Under the pieces are notes generated by a model. That model searched no databases. It was not told where the DNA came from and saw nothing but the letters and a program-made list of their open reading frames with translations. Below are positions 16,512 to 24,792 of a DNA stretch of 64,000 nt, piece by piece; within the stretch, counting starts at the first letter, position 1; every line of letters begins with the position of its first letter. Both the position numbers and the translations under genes were made by a program. This DNA is from Phascolarctobacterium sp. ET69 (GTDB lineage: Bacteria > Bacillota > Negativicutes > Acidaminococcales > Acidaminococcaceae), in the NCBI RefSeq assembly GCF_023336935.1, contig NZ_JAMBLR010000007.1, positions 23,962 through 87,961 on the forward strand. The letters are read 5' to 3'.

Positions 16512-16535
16512 TAATCAATCGTTTGATTGATTATA
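16512..16535 (-). promoter_or_regulatory. Palindromic TetR/AcrR-type operator overlapping the efflux -10
   Basis: TAATCAATC (16512-16520) and GATTGATTA (16525-16533) are perfect inverted arms around GTTT. A minus-strand TATAAT (16535 to 16530) runs into the right arm, so a bound repressor would block RNA polymerase. The operator starts about 33 bp before the adaptor start. The size and sequence resemble sites of TetR-family efflux repressors. No TetR gene is present in the window, so the regulator must be encoded elsewhere. Confidence 0.75.
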
Positions 16536-16693
16536 ACTTCGCTAAATAAATATAAAATCCTGCCGGACAGTATAAAATTTTGTAAAAAAAGATAAAAAAT
16601 AGTTTTGGCGTAAAAACAGGCCGCGAAATTATGCTGGCACAGTGTAATAAAATAGTGTATTATAAATTAAGATTGCAAAAAGGCAGGTGCGTT

Positions 16694-17887
16694 ATGGATT
16701 TTACTGTAATAATACTTGTGTTTATAATAATTTTACAGCTGGCGATAATTTTTATGCTGTACCGCAGCCGTGCCGGTGCTGTTGATGAAAAAGATCTTGC
16801 TGAACTTGTGCGGCATTTTGAAGCAACCGAACGGCGCATGTATGAAGGCCTGCGCGATTTGCGCAGCGAACAGGCAACTCTTGCCCGTGCAGCGCGTATG
16901 GAAAACCAGTCTGCGGCAGACCGCTTATCGGAACAGTTGGACAAGCGGTTTGACAGAATAGGCGAGAGTACCGAAAAAAATTTAGAGCAGATACGCATTA
17001 TTGTGGATGAAAAGTTAAATTCTACTTTGGAACGCAGGCTTGGCGAAAGTTTCAGCCTTGTAAGCCGCAGGCTTGAAGAAGTACACCGCGGGCTTGGTGA
17101 AATGCAGAGCCTTGCCGGCGGAATAGGCGATTTAAAACGCATTTTAAGCAATGTTAAAAACCGCGGCATCTGGGGCGAAATGCAGCTGAAAATACTTTTG
17201 CAGGATATGCTGGCGCCGGAGCAGTATGCCGAAAATGTTGCCGTAAAGCCGGGCGCTTCCGAGCGGGTGGAATTTGCCCTTAAATTGCCGGGAAAAAGCG
17301 AACAGACCGTATGGCTGCCGGTAGACGCCAAGTTTCCGCAGGAAGATTACCAGAGGCTTTTGGCGGCGCGTGAAAATGCCGATGCCGCAGCGGCGGAAAC
17401 AGCGTTAAAGCAGCTTGAAAAACGCTTTAAAAGCGAAGCTGCCGATATTAACAGTAAATATATCTGCCCGCCTTACAGCACTGATTTTGCGGTTATGTAC
17501 CTGCCGACAGAAGGGCTTTTTGCTGAAGCGGTAAACATTACCGGGCTGCTGGAAGAACTGCAGCGCAAATACCGTGTCTGTGTTGCAGGGCCTACAACTC
17601 TGGCGGCACTTTTAAACAGCTTGCAGGTTGGTTTCCGCACTTTGGCCATAGAAAAACGTACCGGTGAAGTATGGCGCATTATTGCAGGAGTTAAGCAGGA
17701 TTTTGCCGTGTTTGCAGCGCTGCTTGACAAAACACGCAAAAAATTGCAGGAAGCAAGCGGGCATATTGAAGCTGCTGAACGCCGCAGCCGTGTAATTAAT
17801 AAAAAACTTTATGAAGCGGAAAGTTTTGAAACAGATTTGAAGATGCCGGAACAAAATGAAAATGACTTGTTCAGCGATAAAAATTAA
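16694..17887 (+). CDS. rmuC: DNA recombination protein RmuC
   Basis: A 397-aa protein with an N-terminal membrane helix (VIILVFIIILQLAIIFML), a long coiled coil (about 35-150) and the RmuC nuclease-like domain (NRGIWGEMQLKILLQDML, WLPVDAKFPQEDYQRLL, MYLPTEGLFAEAV, GPTTLAALLNSLQVGF). RmuC limits inversions at short inverted repeats. I chose ATG 16694, which has an AGGCAGGTG SD. An earlier in-frame ATG at 16631 would add 21 basic residues before the membrane helix and has no SD. Confidence 0.92.
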   Translation: MDFTVIILVFIIILQLAIIFMLYRSRAGAVDEKDLAELVRHFEATERRMYEGLRDLRSEQATLARAARMENQSAADRLSEQLDKRFDRIGESTEKNLEQIRIIVDEKLNSTLERRLGESFSLVSRRLEEVHRGLGEMQSLAGGIGDLKRILSNVKNRGIWGEMQLKILLQDMLAPEQYAENVAVKPGASERVEFALKLPGKSEQTVWLPVDAKFPQEDYQRLLAARENADAAAAETALKQLEKRFKSEAADINSKYICPPYSTDFAVMYLPTEGLFAEAVNITGLLEELQRKYRVCVAGPTTLAALLNSLQVGFRTLAIEKRTGEVWRIIAGVKQDFAVFAALLDKTRKKLQEASGHIEAAERRSRVINKKLYEAESFETDLKMPEQNENDLFSDKN

Positions 17888-17939
17888 TTTTAAATACGCT
17901 TAAAATAATTTTTAAATGTTTTAGAGAAGCAATGACGCA

Positions 17940-17982
17940 CAAAAATAAAAAGGCAGCCTTAAAAGCTGCCTTTTTATTTTTG
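17940..17982. terminator. Bidirectional terminator between rmuC and the MscS gene
   Basis: A stem of about 17 bp (17941-17957 with 17965-17981), GC-rich in the middle (AGGCAGC/GCTGCCT), A-rich on the left and T-rich on the right. It serves both converging genes. Confidence 0.9.
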
Positions 17983-17985
17983 TAT

Positions 17986-19056
17986 TCAGTTGTTTTTGGT
18001 TTCGGTTTTAAGCGGCGTTTCAAAATAAACGCTGGTGCTCGGGAAAGCACAGGAAGCGCCGTTTTCTTCCAGTATTTTCATAATATCAAGGTTAATCTGC
18101 TCGCGGGCAGCCAAAAAGCCTTTGGTATCGCTGGCTTTGGTGTAACATACAATAAAAATGTTCAGGCTGCTGTCTGCATAATCGCGGAAGTAAACCATAA
18201 CCGTGTCGCTGTAAACAAGCTCACTGTTTGTAAGGTAGGTGCGTATATTTTCTACCAGTTTTTGCATCTGGTCATGCGTTGTATCGTAGGTAACACCCAG
18301 CAAAAACTCAATGCGGCGTTTTTCGCGCTTGGTGTAGTTAATAATTGGCGTGTTGGAAAGCAGTGAGTTTGGAACATACACAAGTTCCTGCGGAAAAGTG
18401 CGTATGCAGGTGCTGCGGAAGGTAATTTTTTCAACGGTGCCTTCCACGCCGTTGGCAGAAATCCAGTCGCCTACTTTAAAGGGTTTGTCAACAATAATTA
18501 CAAAGCTGCCGAATACGTTTGCCAAAGCATCTTTGGCGGCAAAGGCAAGTGCTAAAGAGCCGATACTTAAACTTGCCAGAAGGCCGCTCATGTCGTAATT
18601 CCATTCCTTGGCAATCATTAAGGTGGCAATAACAACAATTAAAATGCGGAACATTGTGGAGAGAATGTTGGCAAGAGAATCCTCGATATTAATTTCGGCG
18701 CGTGTTAAAATTTTCAGTGCAATGCCGTGCGTAATGTCGCTGATATTGTAAATGCCCCAAAAGATGGCAATAATAAAGCTGCTGCGCAGGAATTTATCAA
18801 TGGCAGGATGGTCGGTAACAAAAGTAATGGGCGAGCAGTTTAAGGCAGCATAAACGCCGAGGATAAAAAGAAAAATATGTATTGGTTTGGCGAAAGCGTC
18901 TAAAATATCGCCGCCGTACTCAAAAGACATTTTGTTGTTTAAAAGCTGCAAAAAACGGAGAATTACGGTACGGTAAAGATATCTTATCAGCATAAAACCG
19001 CAGAAAACCAGAAACGGCTTTGCCCACGGCGTTAAAATTTCAATAATTTGTTCCAT
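17986..19056 (-). CDS. MscS-family mechanosensitive channel
   Basis: A 356-aa membrane protein. Several N-terminal helices lead to the pore-lining TM3 and upper beta domain: SLSIGSLALAFAAKDALANVFGSFVII followed by KPFKVGDW (described in parts, about residues 165-205) and VEKITFRSTCIRTF. MscS channels release osmolytes on hypo-osmotic shock. Start chosen at 19056 because AAGGAG (19062-19067) lies 5 nt upstream; an earlier in-frame TTG at 19074 has no SD. mscL is also in this window. Confidence 0.9.
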   Translation of the reverse strand: MEQIIEILTPWAKPFLVFCGFMLIRYLYRTVILRFLQLLNNKMSFEYGGDILDAFAKPIHIFLFILGVYAALNCSPITFVTDHPAIDKFLRSSFIIAIFWGIYNISDITHGIALKILTRAEINIEDSLANILSTMFRILIVVIATLMIAKEWNYDMSGLLASLSIGSLALAFAAKDALANVFGSFVIIVDKPFKVGDWISANGVEGTVEKITFRSTCIRTFPQELVYVPNSLLSNTPIINYTKREKRRIEFLLGVTYDTTHDQMQKLVENIRTYLTNSELVYSDTVMVYFRDYADSSLNIFIVCYTKASDTKGFLAAREQINLDIMKILEENGASCAFPSTSVYFETPLKTETKNN

Positions 19057-19194
19057 ATAAGCTCCTTTTAACAAGTTTATTTATAAATATTTTATCATTT
19101 TGGCAGATTAAAAACAATAATTCACAAAAGTTACAAATAAAGCAGTGCGGATTATGTTATAATATTGGCAGTAATTAACATAAGGAGGCAGGGT

Positions 19195-19707
19195 ATGGAA
19201 TATTTCTTGGAAGCATTGGCAGCAGCCTTTATCGTTATCGTGGGGCCGCTTTTAACTCTGGTTGGGCTGCCCGGCAATACGCTGATGCTTTTGGCAGGGA
19301 TAGGATTTGCCTGTTTTGATGAAGCAAAATATTTTGACGGACGTATTTTGTCTGCATTGGTGCTGATTTATGTTTTTGGTGAATTATGGGAATTTATAGT
19401 ATCGTTTTTCGGTATCCGCAGGCATAAATTGCCGTGGAGCGTGGTAGGGCTTATCGGCATCGGCACGTTTATTGGTGCAGTGCTCGGCACGGGCGTATTC
19501 CCTGTGTTCGGCAGCGTGCTTGGCGGCGCCATGGGTTCGTTTGTAATGGCGTTTGTTTATGAGTATTCGCAAACGATGGACTGCGACGATGCGTTTGAAC
19601 TGGCGTGGAAGGCGGCAAAGCTGCAATTTATTGCGATTATAGGCAAGGTTGTTGCGGCAGCGGCAATGGCGATACTGCTTGTAAAACAAATTTTTTTAAA
19701 TACTTAA
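19195..19707 (+). CDS. DUF456-family small membrane protein
   Basis: A 170-aa hydrophobic protein with four or five helices and the pattern GPLLTLVGLPGNTLMLLAG near the start, then GTFIGAVLGTGVFPVFGSVLGG and a final AMAILLVKQIF helix, matching the DUF456 family. Function unknown. Start ATG 19195 follows AAGGAGG (19182-19188); a TATAAT lies at 19158-19163. An in-frame upstream start at 19165 lies inside the promoter. The VOC gene begins 10 bp downstream. Confidence 0.8.
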   Translation: MEYFLEALAAAFIVIVGPLLTLVGLPGNTLMLLAGIGFACFDEAKYFDGRILSALVLIYVFGELWEFIVSFFGIRRHKLPWSVVGLIGIGTFIGAVLGTGVFPVFGSVLGGAMGSFVMAFVYEYSQTMDCDDAFELAWKAAKLQFIAIIGKVVAAAAMAILLVKQIFLNT

Positions 19708-19717
19708 GGAGGGTATA

Positions 19718-20089
19718 ATGAATTTTAAGTTTATACACAATAATTTTAACGTGCTCGATTTAGAAAAAAGCCTGGAGTTTTATGAAAAAGCGCTTGGGCT
19801 GAAAGAAGTTAAAAGAATGAATGCAGAGGACGGCAGCTTTATTCTTGTGTATCTTGGCGATGGGCAGACTCCGCATCAGCTTGAACTGACCTGGCTGCGT
19901 GACCGCAAAGAACCCTATAACTTAGGCGAAAACGAATTCCATCTCGCTTTTGGCGTTGATGATTACGAAGCTGCACATGCCAAACATAAAGAAATGGGCT
20001 GCATTGTTTATGAAAATCCGGAAATGGGCATTTATTTTATTACCGACCCGGATAACTACTGGCTGGAGATTGTGCCTTTAAATAAGTAA
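19718..20089 (+). CDS. VOC-superfamily protein, glyoxalase I-like
   Basis: A 123-aa protein with paired beta-alpha-beta-beta-beta modules. The four expected metal ligands of glyoxalase I are visible: H7, E56 (in LELTW), H75 (in EFHLAFGV) and E117 (in YWLEIVP). Glyoxalase I turns the methylglyoxal-thiol hemithioacetal into a lactoyl-thiol. SD AAGGAGG. It is followed, 13 bp later, by a D-2-hydroxyacid dehydrogenase, so the two are probably one transcript. Other VOC activities cannot be excluded. Confidence 0.85.
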   Translation: MNFKFIHNNFNVLDLEKSLEFYEKALGLKEVKRMNAEDGSFILVYLGDGQTPHQLELTWLRDRKEPYNLGENEFHLAFGVDDYEAAHAKHKEMGCIVYENPEMGIYFITDPDNYWLEIVPLNK

Positions 20090-20102
20090 GGGACGTGAAA
20101 GT

Positions 20103-21071
20103 ATGGCAGAATTAAAAAACATGACTGTTGTTACCAGCGGCAAACTGCGTAAAACGGCGTATGACCTGCTGGACGCCAATACCAATCTTTTGGCGTGGAA
20201 GGAAAGCGGCCGCACTCCGGCGGATGTTTTTGACGGCTGGCTGGCACAGGCAGATGCTTTATATTCTATTGGCAATATAAAAATTAACGGCGCATTGCTT
20301 GACAAAGCGCCTAATTTAAAAGTAATCGCACAGGCTTCCGTGGGTTACGATAATATTGACGTTGCGGAATGCAATGCCCGCGGCATACGTGTTGGCAATA
20401 CTCCGCGCGTTCTTTCTCCTGCCGTGGCAGATTTGGCTTACGGGCTTATAATTGACAGTGCGCGCAAAATAGCGCGCGGTTGGCAGCATGTTGCAAGCGG
20501 CAAATGGGGCGAGCGCAAGGGCCTTGGCTTTGGCGTGGACCTTGCAGGCAAAACTTTGGGTATTGTAGGCATGGGCGATATAGGCAGCAGGGTGGTAAAA
20601 CGTGCTTTGGCAAGCGATATGCGCGTTATTTACCATAACCGGCACCGCCGCAGTGATGATGCCGCATTGGGGGCTGCATATGTAAGCTTTGAAGAACTGC
20701 TGCAAACATCTGATTTTGTACTTGTTACCGTGCCGCTTACTAAGGAAACGGAAGGCATGTTTGGCAAAAAGCAGTTTGAAGCCATGAAGCAGGGTGCTCG
20801 TTTTATTAATATTGCCAGAGGCAAAATTGTGGATACGGAAGCGCTTTATGATGCGCTGAGCAGCGGGCATATTGCTTATGCCGCGCTTGACGTTACCGAC
20901 CCCGAACCATTGCCCGGTACGCATAAACTGCTGACGCTTGATAATATTACGGTTACGCCGCATATTGCAAGTTCAACAGTTGAAACGCGAGATGCTATGG
21001 CAAAGCTGGCAGCGGAAAATATTCTGGCAGGATTAAACGGAGAACCGATGCCTGCGGAAGTAAAAGCATAA
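20103..21071 (+). CDS. D-2-hydroxyacid dehydrogenase (glyoxylate/hydroxypyruvate reductase type)
   Basis: A 322-aa NAD(P)-dependent enzyme. The substrate-domain ASVGYDNIDV motif, Rossmann GIVGMGDIGSRVVKRAL, NHRHRR after the second strand (suggesting NADPH preference), TVPLTKETEGMFG, FINIARGKIVDTEAL, and the catalytic His in TPHIASSTVETR are intact. It reduces 2-keto acids to D-2-hydroxy acids. Adjacent to a glyoxalase-like gene, so a role in 2-oxoaldehyde/2-keto acid detoxification is possible but not shown. Confidence 0.9.
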   Translation: MAELKNMTVVTSGKLRKTAYDLLDANTNLLAWKESGRTPADVFDGWLAQADALYSIGNIKINGALLDKAPNLKVIAQASVGYDNIDVAECNARGIRVGNTPRVLSPAVADLAYGLIIDSARKIARGWQHVASGKWGERKGLGFGVDLAGKTLGIVGMGDIGSRVVKRALASDMRVIYHNRHRRSDDAALGAAYVSFEELLQTSDFVLVTVPLTKETEGMFGKKQFEAMKQGARFINIARGKIVDTEALYDALSSGHIAYAALDVTDPEPLPGTHKLLTLDNITVTPHIASSTVETRDAMAKLAAENILAGLNGEPMPAEVKA

Positions 21072-21086
21072 AGCAATAAAGGCAAT

Positions 21087-21121
21087 AAAAAACACGAAGC
21101 AGATTAATGCTTCGTGTTTTT
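21087..21121. terminator. Bidirectional terminator
   Basis: AACACGAAGC (21091-21100) pairs with GCTTCGTGTT (21109-21118), flanked by A and T tracts. It lies between the converging dehydrogenase and DUF2939 genes. Confidence 0.9.
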
Positions 21122-21124
21122 AGT

Positions 21125-22165
21125 TTATTTTGGCAGTTCAGTTAAGTAATCAAACGATGAACCGTCGTCAAAAGCTACATTTGTTAAATAAGCATTCCAT
21201 TTTACTTTGCTTAAATCGCTGCTGATAACCGTGGCGTCTTCTTTTACATACGGGTTAAGTTCAAAATCGAATTTATATAATTTGCTGCTGCCGTTTTTTA
21301 AAACTGCATTGCTGGCAAAGCTGCCGCTGTAAAAAATTTTGCCGTCATCATCGTAAAGCTCCAGCATACCGGCTATATAATTAACGTTTTTGTCGGAGGT
21401 GTTGGTAAGGTTTACTTCGGTTTCAAGCATGCGGATAATGGCTGAATAGTGTACGGAAGTAATTTGCAGCAGTTTTTTATCAAGTTTAACGTTGGCATCA
21501 ATTTGTCCGGCAATCGGCTTGTTTAATTCTGCAAGCTTTGCCTTAACGGCTTCTTCACGTTCTTTCATAAAATCTTGCAAATTGGTTATTTCCTGCAAGC
21601 GCCACAAACCGTCGTCAAGCTGCTGCATTTTTATTTTTAAAATAAAATCCCTGCTTAATTTTTCATCGCGCAGTTTAATGCTTACAATGGCATTGCCGTC
21701 GTTGATATCGGTATTTTCTACACCTTCATATTTTAAGGAGCCAAAACCGGTACGGCTTTTTAAATTATCTACAATTTCCGCTCCGTTTTCGTTGCCGGCG
21801 GGAATTGATTTCTGCACTTCGGCGTCGCCTTCAGGCTTGTCGCCGTGAATAATGTAGCTGCGGGTTTCGCTTGTTAAAAGCGGAACTGCCAGGCCTTTAA
21901 TGCCCTTTACAATGGCAACGATAATAGGATTGGCATCTTTGTCGGAACCGAAGGTAACGGCAACAACATCGTCATATGCTTTGCTGTACAGATTATCCAT
22001 ATCGACATGCTTTTCAAAAGTTTTTAAATCATGCTGGCGTACTGCATCGGCTATAAGCGCAATGGAATGCTGCGGTGTTTTCAGCCAGTAAAAAAAATAC
22101 CAGCCGCTTGTTAAAATTGCAAGCGCCGCCAGTACGGCAACAATTTTTTTAAATTTATTCTTCAA
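21125..22165 (-). CDS. DUF2939-containing membrane-anchored protein of unknown function
   Basis: A 346-aa protein with one N-terminal membrane helix (IVAVLAALAILTSGWYFFYW) and a mostly hydrophilic exported part. Residues 30-75 (TPQHSIALIADAVRQHDL, KTFEKHVDMD) match the DUF2939 pattern. A helix-rich Lys/Glu segment near 205-225 is followed by a beta-rich C-terminal domain resembling a FxLYD-like module. It starts at TTG 22165 with AGGAGGG 6-7 nt upstream; no ATG or GTG is available at the right place. No function can be assigned. Confidence 0.75.
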   Translation of the reverse strand: MKNKFKKIVAVLAALAILTSGWYFFYWLKTPQHSIALIADAVRQHDLKTFEKHVDMDNLYSKAYDDVVAVTFGSDKDANPIIVAIVKGIKGLAVPLLTSETRSYIIHGDKPEGDAEVQKSIPAGNENGAEIVDNLKSRTGFGSLKYEGVENTDINDGNAIVSIKLRDEKLSRDFILKIKMQQLDDGLWRLQEITNLQDFMKEREEAVKAKLAELNKPIAGQIDANVKLDKKLLQITSVHYSAIIRMLETEVNLTNTSDKNVNYIAGMLELYDDDGKIFYSGSFASNAVLKNGSSKLYKFDFELNPYVKEDATVISSDLSKVKWNAYLTNVAFDDGSSFDYLTELPK

Positions 22166-22204
22166 AAAAGACCCTCCTAAATAAAAACTTTTAGTCCTGA
22201 AAAT

Positions 22205-22232
22205 ATTATACTACTAAAGTATGCTAATGCAA
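22205..22232 (-). promoter_or_regulatory. Promoter of the DUF2939 gene
   Basis: On the minus strand TTGCAT (22232-22227) and TATAAT (22210-22205) are 16 nt apart. The rest of 22233-22327 is AT-rich and shows nothing else. Confidence 0.6.
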
Positions 22233-22327
22233 TATTTTTGTGAAATTATTTGAAGTCTAAAATGTTAATTTTATAAAGTAATTAAGAAGAATGAATGAGT
22301 ACATAATTAGAGTTAATAAAATAAAAA

Positions 22328-22349
22328 AGAGCCGTTATAAAACGGCTCT
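22328..22349 (-). terminator. Terminator of tRNA-Pro
   Basis: AGAGCCGTT and AACGGCTCT form a 9-bp stem around ATAA; read on the minus strand it is followed by TTTTTTATTTT. It sits 13 nt beyond the tRNA CCA end. Confidence 0.85.
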
Positions 22350-22361
22350 AAATTTTTTAGT

Positions 22362-22438
22362 TGGTCGGGGCGGCGAGATTCGAACTCACGGCCTCTTGTA
22401 CCCGAAACAAGCGCGCTACCAAACTGCGCCACGCCCCG
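22362..22438 (-). tRNA. tRNA-Pro (anticodon CGG)
   Basis: A 77-nt cloverleaf. The acceptor stem CGGGGCG pairs with CGCCCCG, followed by discriminator A and an encoded CCA (22364-22362). The anticodon stem CTTGT/ACAAG encloses the loop TTCGGGT, giving anticodon CGG for codon CCG. The T arm contains GTTCGAATC. It has its own consensus promoter and terminator. Confidence 0.96.
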
Positions 22439-22467
22439 ACAGTGTGCTAATTACTGCAACAAAATGT

Positions 22468-22496
22468 ATTATAGATAATAAGTGAGAAAATGTCAA
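22468..22496 (-). promoter_or_regulatory. Consensus promoter of tRNA-Pro
   Basis: Minus-strand TTGACA (22496-22491), a 17-nt spacer and TATAAT (22473-22468): a perfect match to the housekeeping consensus, as expected for a stable RNA gene. Confidence 0.9.
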
Positions 22497-22514
22497 TACT
22501 TTTTTTAAAAATTT

Positions 22515-22850
22515 TTAACCTTCAACTACAACGCGGATGAATTTTACGTTGAATGCTTCGGCAATATGCGGCAGGCATTCGCGTTCAATGTTCGTGCGGT
22601 GCAGTTCGCTTTCGGCAACAATCATAATTCTGTCGCCGCTGAGGTTTATATTGTGTACCTTACTGATAAGACGTTTAAAATCATCTTCGCCGAGCTTTTC
22701 CCTTAATTTGGCAAGTCCTTCCATAAGGTACGGTTTTTCTTTAGACATACGTAATTCCAAAGGCGAAAAGGGAACGGTAACAACTTTGGCATCCCTTGCC
22801 AAAACAAAATCTTCTTCATGTTCGCCCGGTACTACCAGATCATCTCTCAT
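22515..22850 (-). CDS. Small protein resembling DnaA domain I (stand-alone)
   Basis: A 111-aa protein. Residues 1-38 are an acidic/beta extension. Residues about 41-109 follow the order of the DnaA N-terminal domain: helix (MEGLAKLREKLGEDDFKRLI), then NINLSGDRIMIVAESELHR where DnaA has a GD-(hydrophobic) strand and a PN.F turn, then ERECLPHIAEAF and a final strand KFIRVVVE. No ATPase or DNA-binding domain follows. DnaA domain I binds DnaB, DiaA/SirA-type partners and itself. The resemblance is by eye and the role is inference. SD AGGAGG precedes ATG 22850. It is divergent from mscL. Confidence 0.6.
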   Translation of the reverse strand: MRDDLVVPGEHEEDFVLARDAKVVTVPFSPLELRMSKEKPYLMEGLAKLREKLGEDDFKRLISKVHNINLSGDRIMIVAESELHRTNIERECLPHIAEAFNVKFIRVVVEG

Positions 22851-22919
22851 TGTTCTTCCTCCTTTTGCTTTACTAATTAATTATAGTTTATTGTTTTAAC
22901 GTAGTCAAGAGCATGGAAT

Positions 22920-22949
22920 TTGACAAATTTATCTGAAACAAGATAAAAT
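22920..22949 (+). promoter_or_regulatory. Promoter of mscL
   Basis: TTGACA (22920-22925), an 18-nt spacer and TAAAAT (22944-22949), about 35 nt before the mscL start. Confidence 0.75.
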
Positions 22950-22983
22950 ATTGCATCTAAAATTTAAAACTGGAGTTGATGTA

Positions 22984-23415
22984 ATGAGTTTTTTGAACGA
23001 GTTTAAAGATTTTGCCATGCGCGGGAATGTTATGGATATGGCAATAGGTGTTGTAATAGGCGGAGCGTTTGGGCAGATTACCACCTCGCTGGTAAATAAT
23101 ATAATTATGCCGCCGCTCGGCATGCTTATCGGCAAGATAGATTTTTCCAATTTATTCATAGCGCTGGACGGCAAGGATTATCCTTCGCTTAAAGCTGCGG
23201 CCGACGCAGGCGCTGCCGTTCTTTCGTACGGTGTATTTATTAATACCGTAATTAACTTTTTAATAATTGCTTTGGCCGTTTTCATCGTTGTAAAACAAAT
23301 TAACCGTTTCAGGCCCAAAGCCGCACCGTCACCGGCTCCGCGCCTGTGCCCATACTGCCGCCAGCCCGTGGCTGATGACGCTACCCGCTGCCCGCACTGT
23401 ACTTCTTCTTTATAA
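22984..23415 (+). CDS. mscL: Large-conductance mechanosensitive channel MscL with C-terminal zinc ribbon
   Basis: A 143-aa protein. The N-terminal amphipathic helix and TM1 ([20 protein letters not shown]) and TM2 ([19 protein letters not shown]) are typical. In place of the usual charged C-terminal helix bundle there is a Pro/Ala linker and a zinc-ribbon-like CxxC-10-CxxC element (C122, C125, C136, C139). MscL opens at near-lytic membrane tension. Start ATG 22984 is preceded by a GGAG SD; an earlier in-frame start at 22951 lies within the promoter region. Confidence 0.93.
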   Translation: MSFLNEFKDFAMRGNVMDMAIGVVIGGAFGQITTSLVNNIIMPPLGMLIGKIDFSNLFIALDGKDYPSLKAAADAGAAVLSYGVFINTVINFLIIALAVFIVVKQINRFRPKAAPSPAPRLCPYCRQPVADDATRCPHCTSSL

Positions 23416-23429
23416 AATTTGCCAATAAC

Positions 23430-23474
23430 CGCATTAAGTTGTATAATACATATTATGGCTTAATGCGATTTTTT
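23430..23474 (+). terminator. Terminator after mscL
   Basis: CGCATTAAG (23430-23438) pairs with CTTAATGCG (23459-23467), then A and six T residues. The loop contains TATAAT (23442-23447), which may double as a -10 for tyrS. No T-box elements are present in this short gap. Confidence 0.75.
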
Positions 23475-23499
23475 ATATATTTAGACTGGAGGTAGATTG

Positions 23500-24720
23500 A
23501 TGTCTGTTTATGACGTTCTTGCTGAACGCGGCTTTTTGAAACAGGTTTCGCATGAAGAAGAAATCCGTGAACTTCTTGAAAAGGAGAAAATCACGTTTTA
23601 TATTGGCTTTGACCCGACAGCTGACAGCCTGCATGTCGGCCACTTTATTGCTTTAATGGCAATGAGCCATATGCAGAAGGCAGGGCACCGCCCGATTGTG
23701 CTTTTGGGCGGCGGTACCGGCATGGTTGGCGACCCGAGCGGTAAGGATGAAATGCGCAAAATGCTTACGCCGGAATTTATTGCCCATAACATTGCCTGCT
23801 TTAAAAAGCAAATGTCACGCTTTATTGATTTTTCGGATGATAAGGCAATAATGGTTAATAATGCCGACTGGCTGCTTGACCTTAATTACATTAAACTTCT
23901 GCGTGAAGTTGGCGTACATTTTTCCGTTAACAGAATGCTGACGGCAGAATGTTTTAAAAAACGCCTGGAGCGCGGGTTGTCCTTCTTTGAATTTAACTAT
24001 ATGATTATGCAGGCTTATGATTTCTGGACGCTGAACAAAAAATACGGCTGCATAATGGAAATGGGCGGCGATGACCAGTGGTCCAACATGTTGGCCGGTG
24101 TGGAACTTATCCGCCGCAAGGAACAGAAACCTGCTTTCTGCATGACCTGCAAGCTTTTAACTACAAGCGACGGCAGAAAAATGGGCAAAACGGAAAAAGG
24201 CGCTTTATGGCTCGACCCGGAAAAAACATCTCCGTATGATTTTTACCAGTACTGGCGTAATGTTGACGACAGCGACGTGGAAAACTGCCTCGCACTTTTA
24301 ACATTTTTACCCATGGACGAAGTACGCCGCCTTGGCAGCCTGAAAGATTCTGCAATTAACGAGGCTAAAAAAGTTCTTGCTTATGAAGTTACCAAACTTG
24401 TTCATGGCGAAGAAGAAGCCGAAAAAGCCAAACAGGCTGCTGAAGCGTTGTTCGGCGGCGGCGGTGCCATGACTGATGTGCCTACCGTTAACCTGACGGC
24501 AGAACAGGCAAATGCCAAACTGATAGATGTGCTTACGGCAGCAAAGGTATTTTCCAGCAAACGCGAAGCACGCCAGATGGTGCAGCAGGGAGGCCTGTAT
24601 ATTGGCGATACTGCTGTAAGTGATGCGGAAATGCAGCTCAGCCCGGAAATGTTTGACGCCGATAAGAGCCTCTTGGTACGCAAAGGCAAAAAGAAATATT
24701 ACCGTTTACTTATTGATTGA
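23500..24720 (+). CDS. tyrS: Tyrosyl-tRNA synthetase
   Basis: A 406-aa class I synthetase. The HIGH equivalent is HVGH at 45-48, the Tyr/tRNA binding region includes [12 protein letters not shown], and the KMSKS loop reads KMGKT at 227-231. A C-terminal S4 RNA-binding domain (about 340-406) contains [16 protein letters not shown]. The ATG at 23500 follows a GGAGGT SD; TTG 23497 is also in frame but less likely. There is no leader long enough for a T-box. Tyr supply to this enzyme is linked to the Phe/Tyr-sensing aro leader. Confidence 0.96.
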   Translation: MSVYDVLAERGFLKQVSHEEEIRELLEKEKITFYIGFDPTADSLHVGHFIALMAMSHMQKAGHRPIVLLGGGTGMVGDPSGKDEMRKMLTPEFIAHNIACFKKQMSRFIDFSDDKAIMVNNADWLLDLNYIKLLREVGVHFSVNRMLTAECFKKRLERGLSFFEFNYMIMQAYDFWTLNKKYGCIMEMGGDDQWSNMLAGVELIRRKEQKPAFCMTCKLLTTSDGRKMGKTEKGALWLDPEKTSPYDFYQYWRNVDDSDVENCLALLTFLPMDEVRRLGSLKDSAINEAKKVLAYEVTKLVHGEEEAEKAKQAAEALFGGGGAMTDVPTVNLTAEQANAKLIDVLTAAKVFSSKREARQMVQQGGLYIGDTAVSDAEMQLSPEMFDADKSLLVRKGKKKYYRLLID

Positions 24721-24740
24721 TGCAGTTTGACAATAAAATA

Positions 24741-24775
24741 AATTAAGGCTGCTTTAAAATGCAGCCTTAATTTTT
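24741..24775 (+). terminator. Terminator of tyrS
   Basis: AATTAAGGCTGC (24741-24752) pairs with GCAGCCTTAATT (24761-24772) and is followed by T residues. It ends 18 nt before brnQ. Confidence 0.9.
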
Positions 24776-24792
24776 GAAAACTTGGAGACCTT

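Noticed and set aside
17932..18366. 144-codon plus-strand frame over the MscS gene
   Set aside because: It begins inside the bidirectional terminator and is the complement of MscS coding sequence.
23416..23499. T-box riboswitch upstream of tyrS
   Set aside because: The gap is only 84 nt and holds a plain terminator; stem I, the specifier loop and the T-box sequence are missing.
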